DNA of 6,025 bases, taken from assembly GCA_035630195.1 (NCBI GenBank), contig DASQLD010000463.1:1-6025 (forward strand). The letters are read 5' to 3'. The position numbers and the translations under genes were made by a program. The notes under the pieces are model-generated. The model saw only the letters and a list, made by a program, of their open reading frames with translations. It ran no database searches and was not told the origin of the DNA. This stretch comes from DASQDN01 sp035630195 (GTDB lineage: Bacteria > Acidobacteriota > Terriglobia > Bryobacterales > Bryobacteraceae). Shown piece after piece: positions 1 to 4,889 of the stretch (within the stretch, counting starts at the first letter, position 1; every line of letters begins with the position of its first letter).

Positions 1-48
1 ATGGCGCCGCGCCCAAGCTCCCTCTTATCTGACCGGAATAGGAACAAT

Positions 49-267
49 TTGCCCAAAGAAGACGCAATAGAAGTGACGGGGAAAGTAGTCGAGAAATTCA
101 AGGCCGGAATGTTCTCGATCGAGCTCGATGTGGGAAAGACAGTGCTCGCAACAATGGCGGGACGACTTCGGCGCAACCGAATCAAGGTGATGAATGGTGA
201 CCGGGTCTCACTCGAACTCTCCCCATACGACCTGACCAGGGGCCGGATCACTTACCGGCACAAGTGA
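49..267 (+). CDS. infA: Translation initiation factor IF-1
   Basis: IF-1 is a small OB-fold protein that binds the A site of the 30S subunit during initiation and works with IF-2 and IF-3. The C-terminal signature SPYDLTRGRITYRHK (residues 58-72) and the N-terminal KEDAIEVTGKVVE are unmistakable. The frame is open from an ATG at position 1, but I choose the TTG at 49. It gives exactly 72 residues, the usual family length, and it begins at the conserved PKED. An AGGA Shine-Dalgarno site sits at 40-43, five bases upstream. The 16-residue extension from position 1 (MAPRPSSLLSDRNRNN) has no counterpart in the family. The central strand reads VLATMAGRLRRNRIKV, so the usual 'LAHISGKMR' histidine is replaced by Thr. 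infA usually sits among ribosomal-protein genes, but no rpmJ or rpsM follows here, so this may be a stand-alone or second copy. Identity is near certain; the start is likely. Confidence 0.95.
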   Translation: MPKEDAIEVTGKVVEKFKAGMFSIELDVGKTVLATMAGRLRRNRIKVMNGDRVSLELSPYDLTRGRITYRHK

Positions 268-407
268 ACGCCCACGCACGCCGTTGCGCGTACCAGTGTC
301 ACGTTGTCGAGCAGCGACGGGCATCACGGGCTCTCTACCAGAGCTGAACAATCGTACTTGGGAAACGCGGTCGCGAATCGAAACTCTACACCGGAAGCTC
401 TACTGCA

Positions 408-438
408 ATCTTCCGCAGCATCGATTCCTGCGGAAGAT
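408..438. repeat. 11-bp perfect inverted repeat, 9-nt loop
   Basis: Arms ATCTTCCGCAG (408-418) and CTGCGGAAGAT (428-438) are perfectly complementary, with a 9-base loop (419-427). No T-run follows on either strand, so it is not a standard intrinsic terminator. It lies 140 bases past infA and could be an operator dyad, an mRNA-stabilising 3' stem for infA, or a relic. Confidence 0.6.
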
Positions 439-639
439 CCATACGAACAGACTCCCAGTACAGTCGGATGGATTCAGTGGCTCGAGCCGCCAGTTCGTCA
501 AGAGACTGTCTTATCGAAAGCGTTGCGGCTAGAAATTCGCCTGCTCTCACGCAGATGCTGACTGTACCGCCTGCGATATGAATCTGGCATTGATCGGATA
601 AGGACTTCTGCTCGTATTCCCTCGTGAGCAGTACGCTGG

Positions 640-823
640 GAATGATTGCTCGACGTCGAACAGTTCAGGCCAATCTCTCCCGAACCTCCTTCCGCGTCGC
701 CACCTCGCCGCGACGCTCCAGGATGCGACCAGAGCTTGAAAGGGCTGCGCTCCTGCACATTGACCTGACACACTGCCTCCGCGATCCCCCGGATTGAAGA
801 TCAAACTCGAAGACGCCCAACCG
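640..823 (-). pseudogene. Decayed winged-helix (OmpR/CadC-type) regulator fragment
   Basis: Read on the minus strand, the DNA-binding domain of a winged-helix regulator appears in pieces spread over frames. RLGVFEFDLQSG is at 823-788; VNVQE follows in a second frame. QPFQALVA is at 747-724 in a third frame; ILERRGEVATRKEVRERL is at 724-671, back in the first frame. WPELFDVEQSF is at 672-640. In this order they align along the intact regulator at 1566-3500, which has RFGLFEVDIASG, KLQEQPFQALIALLERPQEILTREELQKRLWP and TFVDFD. At least four frame changes and an in-frame TGA (665-667) rule out a working product. The rest of the gene (TM segment, TolB-like region, TPRs) was not found, so it is also truncated. 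It is probably a relic of a paralog of this large family. The resemblance is clear; the parent gene's full architecture is inferred. Confidence 0.82.
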
Positions 824-897
824 GAAGGCAGCGCCGCCTCTGCCTTGAGCAGCACTTCCATGTGTCCCGCTACTCGAAGCGACCGCAGGGAATCTGA

Positions 898-926
898 TTG
901 AGCAACTTACCGATTTTCATTACCTT
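898..926 (+). promoter_or_regulatory. Possible sigma-70-like promoter for the secreted-protein gene
   Basis: TTGAGC (898-903) and TACCTT (921-926) are separated by 17 bases. They match the -35 and -10 consensus at 4/6 and 3/6 positions, about 97 bases before the ATG at 1023. This is a weak candidate chosen by eye; no better pair was seen in the leader. Confidence 0.25.
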
Positions 927-1011
927 ATGAGGGAACACACTCGCCACCAGAAAGGAACCGGGTCGCCATTGAAGGCGCGGAGCGAAAATGGCATCGTTCC
1001 CCTGCACCTAT

Positions 1012-1019
1012 AAGGAGGT
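1012..1019 (+). promoter_or_regulatory. Near-perfect Shine-Dalgarno site
   Basis: AAGGAGGT matches the anti-Shine-Dalgarno sequence over eight bases. The gap to the ATG at 1023 is short (three bases after the final T). This predicts strong translation of the secreted protein. Confidence 0.8.
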
Positions 1020-1022
1020 CGC

Positions 1023-1481
1023 ATGAATCGGTTCCAGAATATTAAAATTGCCGCTCCGCTGGCAATCGTTGGTTGTCTCTTGGCTTCGGGCGCCGTAGCC
1101 AAAGCGCAAGCGCCGTCAAGCGATGGTCCATGCTCCAATCGGACTATCAGAGGAGATTACGGATTCAAAGTCGACGGTACAGTGCTCAATGGGCCACGAA
1201 CCGGAATGCTCCGGGCTGTGGCGCTAACGCACTTTGACGGTCAGGGAAATCTGAGCCAGGTGGACTTTGGCATTCTTAACGGTGTTCCGTATGCGGAAGA
1301 CTGGAGAGCCGCCAAAGGCGTCTACACCGTGAATGCCAATTGCACCGGAACGTTCCAGATCGTCCCCAGTGATGGCAGTCCTGCGATAAACGCCCGGATA
1401 GTGGTAGTGAGACACGGAAAGGAAATCCACGCTGTGGTTATAGGCAATCCCACCGGAAGCGTGGGTTACAGAGTCGACTAG
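1023..1481 (+). CDS. Small secreted protein, CSNRTIRGDYGF family, unknown function
   Basis: This 152-residue protein is exported. Residues 1-30 form a signal peptide with basic residues, a hydrophobic stretch (IAAPLAIVGCLLASGAVA) and a signal peptidase I site after AKAQA. Cys18 lies in the hydrophobic stretch in a loose lipobox (IVGC), so a lipoprotein is a minor alternative. The mature part starts with SSDGPCSNRTIRGDYGF, continues with RAVALTHFDGQGNLSQVDF, and has YTVNANCTGTFQI near residues 101-113. Cys37 and Cys107 are the only cysteines left after cleavage and could form a disulfide. The alternating short hydrophobic and Gly/Asn pattern suggests a small beta-sandwich or barrel. I recognise this layout from many uncharacterised acidobacterial proteins but know no function. 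AAGGAGGT (1012-1019) lies just upstream and fixes the ATG. The gene is monocistronic, with a hairpin after the stop. Confidence 0.88.
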   Translation: MNRFQNIKIAAPLAIVGCLLASGAVAKAQAPSSDGPCSNRTIRGDYGFKVDGTVLNGPRTGMLRAVALTHFDGQGNLSQVDFGILNGVPYAEDWRAAKGVYTVNANCTGTFQIVPSDGSPAINARIVVVRHGKEIHAVVIGNPTGSVGYRVD

Positions 1482-1499
1482 CCGTTCGACTGGGCTAAC

Positions 1500-1540
1500 G
1501 CCAGGTCGTCCTCATAGTGAGTACGGCCTGGCCCCTTTGT
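1500..1540. terminator. Hairpin between convergent genes, likely terminator
   Basis: GCCAGGTCGT (1500-1509) pairs with ACGGCCTGGC (1523-1532) over ten pairs including one G-T wobble. Inside, CTCA (1511-1514) pairs with TGAG (1518-1521) around a three-base loop, past one mismatch. On the plus strand CCCCTTTGT follows, a weak T-run. It lies 19 bases after the secreted-protein stop and 33 bases beyond the stop of the convergent regulator gene, so it may serve both. The short T-run keeps confidence moderate. Confidence 0.6.
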
Positions 1541-1565
1541 CCCGTCAAGTCTCTACGACAACTCC

Positions 1566-3500
1566 TTAGATCGGAAGCCCTACTCGTCTTGCCAGTCCTG
1601 CGTAACGAGGGTCCGAGCGGAGGCTGTCGAAGTACATGGATTTCAATTCGTGCACCCGGGTTGCCCGAGTCTGATATGCGTTCTCCAGCCAGCGAAATGT
1701 CGCATCTATATCCCCCAAACCCGCGTAGATAATCGCGAAATCCACTGGCGACACATGTCTCTGCTTTGAGATTGCAGTGAGCTCTTCCAGAATTCGGAGC
1801 GCCTTACTCCTCTGTCCGGCGAGCCCATAGACGTGCCCCAACACTGCTCGGAATATCGGACTATCGTTCATTTTGGCGGCCATGGTCAGGCAGGCGAGGG
1901 ACTTGGAGTAGTCCCGCTTGCCAGCATGAGACAGGCCTTCCCACCAGAGCGCGTTCACGAACGTGGGATCTAGTTCAAGTGCTTGGTGAGCGACTCGGAT
2001 CGCGTCGTCGTACCTGCGGGCGCGAAACAGGAGCATCGCACGGACATTCAGGCTGATAGGCGATACAGGATCCAGGCGAAGCGCTCGCGCGGACTCTGCC
2101 AGAGCCTCGTCGTACTTCTCCATGCGCGACAGGCACTCGGCATACCACAATCGAGTCAGCAGATGACTCGGATTCAATTCCAACGCTCGCTGATATTCCG
2201 CAACCGCGCCTGCAAGGTCCCAGTCATATCCCTTCCTCACATCTGCCAAAACGTTATGGGCAGACGCGTTCGATTCGTCCAGCTCGAGTGCCTTCAACGC
2301 TGCCGCTCGAGCGGCCGGGAAAGACTCTTTTGACGGTTGAAGCCCAAAAATTCCGGCGTAGCACAGGGCATGGGCCAAACCTGCATGCGCCTCGGCATGA
2401 GCAGGATCCAATCTGATCGCTTCCCTAAAAAATTCGATGCTCTTCGGCATGCCCGGAATGGCTCTGTGGAGGAAGTAGTTACCCTTGAGAAAAGCCTCAT
2501 ACCCTGCAGGATTGACGGATCGTTTACGCGCCAGGCTGGTCTGCTCTTGAGGCGTTAGCTGAATCTGTATTTCACGCGCTACGCTGCGAGCAACTTCGCT
2601 TTGCAGTGCAAGGACGTCGGCAAGATTCCGCTCGTATCTCTCAGACCAAAGATTCCGTTCTTCTTGCGCCCGGATCAATTGGGTCGTGATCCGCACCTTG
2701 CTGCCGGAGAGCGCCACGGTTCCTTCGAGAATCACGTCTACATTCAATTCCCGGGCGATCTCCGGCAAGGACTTCCTCGCCCCGCCTTTATACCGCATCA
2801 CGGATGTCCGCGAGATGACGCGCAACGAACGAATTCGGGCAATCTCGCCGATCAGTTCATCTGTCATCCCATCAGAAAAGTACTCCTGCGCGGGGTCGCC
2901 TGACACATTCTCGAGGGGCAACACCGCAATCGATTGAATGCGCCGCGAGGTCACCTTGAGAGTGCGATAGGCTATGACACCGAGTAGTCCTGTGGCGATG
3001 AGCCCGCCTCCAGCGGCCAATAAGCCGCGCCGTTGGATCCGGTGACGAACGGGTGGAATGGGGGAAGGCGACGATGCAGGTCTGGAGCGGAGGTTCTCCA
3101 CTGGCGCGAGGAAACGATACCCTCGTTGCGGCAGGGTTTCGATGAATCGTGGATTCTCGGCATCGTCTCCGAGGGCATCGCGGAGTCGATTGATGGCCTT
3201 GTTCAATCCGCGATCGAAGTCGACGAAAGTGTCCCCGGGCCACAACCGCTTCTGGAGTTCTTCGCGGGTCAGGATCTCCTGCGGCCGCTCCAGAAGCGCG
3301 ATCAAAGCCTGGAAGGGCTGCTCTTGCAGCTTGATTTTGACACCTTCCTTCCGCAAAGCGCCCGACGCAATATCGACCTCGAATAACCCGAAGCGAACCT
3401 TTGGCGTACTGGCGTCCAGGACAGGGCCTCCCAGCCACGAGATTATACCAACGCCCGTCAGCACGCGAATCGCACCTGAACACGCATTCTGAATGCGCAT
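1566..3500 (-). CDS. CadC-like winged-helix, TolB-like, TPR membrane regulator
   Basis: This is a one-component transcription regulator of 644 residues in the longest reading. Residues about 35-134 are an OmpR/CadC-type winged helix (RFGLFEVD, QPFQALIALLE, TREELQKRLWPGDTFVDFD, NPRFIETLPQRGYRF). A Pro/Ser-rich linker follows, then one transmembrane helix at about 158-178 (GLLAAGGGLIATGLLGVIAY). Residues about 188-312 are the TolB-N-like region (IAVLPLENVSGDPAQEYFSDG, VDVILEGTV) often paired with TPRs. Residues about 332-625 hold several TPR units (AIRLDPAHAEAHAGLAHAL, ALELNPSHLLTRLWYAECL, ALELDPTFVNALWWEG). The DNA-binding part should be cytoplasmic and the TPR part outside, sensing an unknown signal. 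The ATG at 3500 has no Shine-Dalgarno site and adds about 27 atypical residues. A CTG at 3419 preceded by GGGAGG is a better start and begins eight residues before VRFGLFEVD, as is usual for the family. The target genes are unknown; autoregulation is plausible. Confidence 0.93.
   Translation of the reverse strand: MRIQNACSGAIRVLTGVGIISWLGGPVLDASTPKVRFGLFEVDIASGALRKEGVKIKLQEQPFQALIALLERPQEILTREELQKRLWPGDTFVDFDRGLNKAINRLRDALGDDAENPRFIETLPQRGYRFLAPVENLRSRPASSPSPIPPVRHRIQRRGLLAAGGGLIATGLLGVIAYRTLKVTSRRIQSIAVLPLENVSGDPAQEYFSDGMTDELIGEIARIRSLRVISRTSVMRYKGGARKSLPEIARELNVDVILEGTVALSGSKVRITTQLIRAQEERNLWSERYERNLADVLALQSEVARSVAREIQIQLTPQEQTSLARKRSVNPAGYEAFLKGNYFLHRAIPGMPKSIEFFREAIRLDPAHAEAHAGLAHALCYAGIFGLQPSKESFPAARAAALKALELDESNASAHNVLADVRKGYDWDLAGAVAEYQRALELNPSHLLTRLWYAECLSRMEKYDEALAESARALRLDPVSPISLNVRAMLLFRARRYDDAIRVAHQALELDPTFVNALWWEGLSHAGKRDYSKSLACLTMAAKMNDSPIFRAVLGHVYGLAGQRSKALRILEELTAISKQRHVSPVDFAIIYAGLGDIDATFRWLENAYQTRATRVHELKSMYFDSLRSDPRYAGLARRVGLPI
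3427..3432 (-). promoter_or_regulatory. Shine-Dalgarno site supporting a CTG start at 3419
   Basis: On the minus strand GGGAGG lies seven bases before a CTG codon (3419-3417) in frame with the regulator. No comparable site precedes the ATG at 3500. The site lies inside the longest reading of the gene, so it would be pointless if the ATG were the true start. Confidence 0.5.
3442..3450 (-). promoter_or_regulatory. Extended -10 promoter element for the regulator gene
   Basis: On the minus strand TGGTATAAT is a perfect TATAAT with an upstream TG, the extended -10 form that can work without a good -35. The -35 region here is indeed poor. Transcription would begin near 3435, leaving a leader of about 16 bases that contains the GGGAGG site and reaches the CTG at 3419. 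Such a transcript could not encode residues 1-22 of the long reading. Confidence 0.5.
3483..3497. promoter_or_regulatory. 15-bp palindrome, possible operator
   Basis: CGCATTC-T-GAATGCG is a perfect odd-centred palindrome at 3490, about 55 bases upstream of the inferred start of transcription near 3435. That is a usual place for an activator or autoregulatory site. In the conventional reading it directly abuts the ATG at 3498-3500. Confidence 0.4.
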
Positions 3501-3582
3501 GATTTCAGATCACTTATCAGGGCACGCGCGCCACACGAAAACGACACGCTCGCCATTGAACCGTCACACATCCAGGGGTTAG

Positions 3583-3603
3583 CCTCCTGCTGATACAAGG
3601 AGG
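3583..3603 (+). promoter_or_regulatory. Shine-Dalgarno site inside a small hairpin
   Basis: CCTCCT (3583-3588) pairs perfectly with AGGAGG (3598-3603) across a nine-base loop. The pairing can be extended by one G-U pair (3582 with 3604). AGGAGG is the core of the AAGGAGGT ribosome binding site (3597-3604) five bases before the ATG at 3610. Folding would hide the site from ribosomes. Confidence 0.45.
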
Positions 3604-3609
3604 TCTCCA

Positions 3610-3855
3610 ATGCGACGTTTCGCGCTTCATCCAACATCGCTGTGCGTCCGATCTGCTCGCATCGTTCCGCCATGGGCGTTGTTGCTTGCCATCAGCTTTG
3701 GCTACGCAACAGCCCAAGAGCACGTCTGGAGCAAGCACATTCAGGAAGGGCAGCGACTTCAGGCGCTCGGCCGCTACTCCGACGCCAAGGATATAGTTTT
3801 CGTTAACGCCGGTGAGAAGGAAGCCTCGGGTTTCCCCATGATTAGCGATCAATAA
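3610..3855 (+). CDS. Truncated secreted TPR protein (5' gene stump)
   Basis: This is an 81-residue reading with an excellent ribosome binding site (AAGGAGGT at 3597-3604, five bases before the ATG). Residues 1-36 look like a signal peptide: a basic start, then PPWALLLAISFGYATAQ with possible cleavage near ATA-Q. The next segment, EHVWSKHIQEGQRLQALGRYSDAKD, matches the first TPR helix pair of secreted acidobacterial TPR proteins, which usually continue for hundreds of residues. Here similarity fades after GEKEASGFP and a TAA follows at 3853. No continuation of the repeats was found in any frame to 4098. It is therefore probably the 5' remnant of a deleted or decayed gene, though the start region is intact and may still be translated. 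It stands alone between a minus-strand regulator and a convergent sigma-factor gene. Confidence 0.5.
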   Translation: MRRFALHPTSLCVRSARIVPPWALLLAISFGYATAQEHVWSKHIQEGQRLQALGRYSDAKDIVFVNAGEKEASGFPMISDQ

Positions 3856-4098
3856 GTCTTCCCGCGCTCGAACGAGGCGCTTATGTCCTTCCTTGTCGCC
3901 AGGGCGCAAGCTACCGGGCTGGGGTTGGCTCCTCGCCGTTGCCGACGATTCTCTCATCACCCCTTCGCCGTCAGGCAGGATCTACGCGTTCCATCGGCAG
4001 GCCATATCTCATCATCGACGTTATCGCCGGATGCTGGCCAGCGTCTCGTCCTAAACGGGCGATCCTGAGCCTCCGATGTCCGGCTATGGTCGCTGCCG
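3856..4098. other. Spacer without a recognisable gene
   Basis: All six frames give only short, unrecognisable peptides. There is no ribosome binding site and no terminator with a T-run for the sigma-factor gene that ends at 4099. A ten-base palindrome GCTGGCCAGC (4033-4042) is the only local symmetry seen. The stretch may be decayed TPR-gene sequence. Confidence 0.5.
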
Positions 4099-4839
4099 CT
4101 ACTTGCCCGTCAGCACGGCAGCCAGAAATCGGAGTTCGGATTCTACTTCTGCGGGATCGGCCACCGTATCCGCGATTTCCTGTCGAAAGAGTTCGCGATA
4201 TCTCTTGAGAAGGCTTTGAATCGCGACTTTGAGCGCTCCCTCTGAGGTGTTCATTTCGCCAGCCAGGGCGGCATACGGCGCGTCGGACTGGCCGAGAAGG
4301 AACACCTTCAACCGCTCGAAGTGCTCCGGGCGGCCGTGTTGCACGAAATCGTTCCGCAATCTCTCAACGACCCGGTCGAGCACCGCGAGCGCCCAGCGCC
4401 GTTCGAAGATCCGCTCAGGCGTCTCATCGTGCGCAGGCTCGCGTTGGTAGCGCTCTTCGCCAGACGAAAATTCGAGCGAGACAACCGCCGTGCCGCCCCG
4501 TTTATGCGCGCGCTGACGATCTTCTTCGTCAGCGACAAAGAACTTCAAAGAGGTCAACAGAAACGACCGGAACCGGCCCTTTTCCGGGTCAGCGCGATCA
4601 AGATATCGCCCTTCCAACATCCGGATAAAGAAGTCCTGCGTGAGGTCCTGTGCCTGATCGGCTGGATAACCGCGCCGGCGCAGATAGGCGTACAACGGAT
4701 ACCAGTAGTTCTCACATAGAGAGACCAGAGCGGACCGGGCTTCTTTCCGATGGGGATCGCCGGCCGCGACCACCATGGTCCACCGCGTGGTCGGAAACTG
4801 GGATGATCCCGGCAGTGTGTGCATGGTCCGGTCGTTCAT
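4099..4839 (-). CDS. ECF-type RNA polymerase sigma factor, long-linker family
   Basis: This is a 246-residue sigma factor that would direct RNA polymerase to a dedicated promoter set. FPTTRWTMVVAAGD (15-28) is the N-terminal signature of an ECF-like group common in acidobacteria and planctomycetes. Region 2 spans about 33-112 (LCENYWYPLYAYLRRRG, AQDLTQDFFIRMLEGRYL, KGRFRSFLLTSLKFF). A long linker follows (113-150, with EPAHDETPERIFERRWAL). Region 4 spans about 152-222, with the recognition helix in YAALAGEMNTSEGALKVAI. The tail EIADTVADPAEVESELRFL is also typical. The frame is open to 4956, but that start would overlap the upstream gene by 67 bases. The ATG at 4839 has AGAGG four bases upstream (4844-4848) and leaves a 50-base gap. 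No anti-sigma gene is next to it. The kinase-TPR gene upstream on the same strand is the likely signalling partner. Confidence 0.93.
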   Translation of the reverse strand: MNDRTMHTLPGSSQFPTTRWTMVVAAGDPHRKEARSALVSLCENYWYPLYAYLRRRGYPADQAQDLTQDFFIRMLEGRYLDRADPEKGRFRSFLLTSLKFFVADEEDRQRAHKRGGTAVVSLEFSSGEERYQREPAHDETPERIFERRWALAVLDRVVERLRNDFVQHGRPEHFERLKVFLLGQSDAPYAALAGEMNTSEGALKVAIQSLLKRYRELFRQEIADTVADPAEVESELRFLAAVLTGK

Positions 4840-4889
4840 TTTTCCTCTACACAGCATAAGGAATCGGACGCCGAAGGTTACAGCGCGGG

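Larger units (their letters stand above)
268..1022. other. Gene-poor spacer with decayed coding remnants
   Basis: This stretch of about 750 bases has no intact gene that I can support. Short open frames exist on both strands but lack ribosome binding sites and family resemblance. Minus-strand 640-823 is a broken winged-helix gene, listed separately. Minus-strand 386-664 stays open for 92 codons between a TGA and a TAG without a convincing start; its second half (SLDELAARATESIRLYWESV) faintly resembles HicB-like antitoxins. An 11-bp inverted repeat lies at 408-438. Positions 824-1022 hold only the leader and possible promoter of the gene at 1023. No infA terminator with a T-run is evident, and no tRNA or CRISPR-like repeat was seen. 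Confidence 0.7.

Noticed and set aside
284..561. Two overlapping plus-strand frames after infA, considered as small genes
   Set aside because: They have no ribosome binding site and no recognisable motif, and they lie over the minus-strand relic region.
931..1001. Nested stems GGGAAC/GTTCCC and GCCATT/AATGGC in the leader of the secreted-protein gene, considered as a riboswitch
   Set aside because: Both stems are six pairs or shorter with large loops, no known riboswitch core is visible, and the candidate promoter would start transcription inside the outer stem.
3517..3960. A 147-codon open frame on the minus strand across the 3501-4098 spacer
   Set aside because: There is no ribosome binding site, the composition is Arg/Cys/Trp-rich in the manner of a shadow frame, and no family is recognised. 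It overlaps antisense the better supported ORF at 3610-3855.
4033..4042. Palindrome GCTGGCCAGC as a terminator or operator of the sigma-factor gene
   Set aside because: A ten-base palindrome with no loop cannot form a terminator stem. Such GC-rich palindromes are common by chance and no promoter lies nearby.
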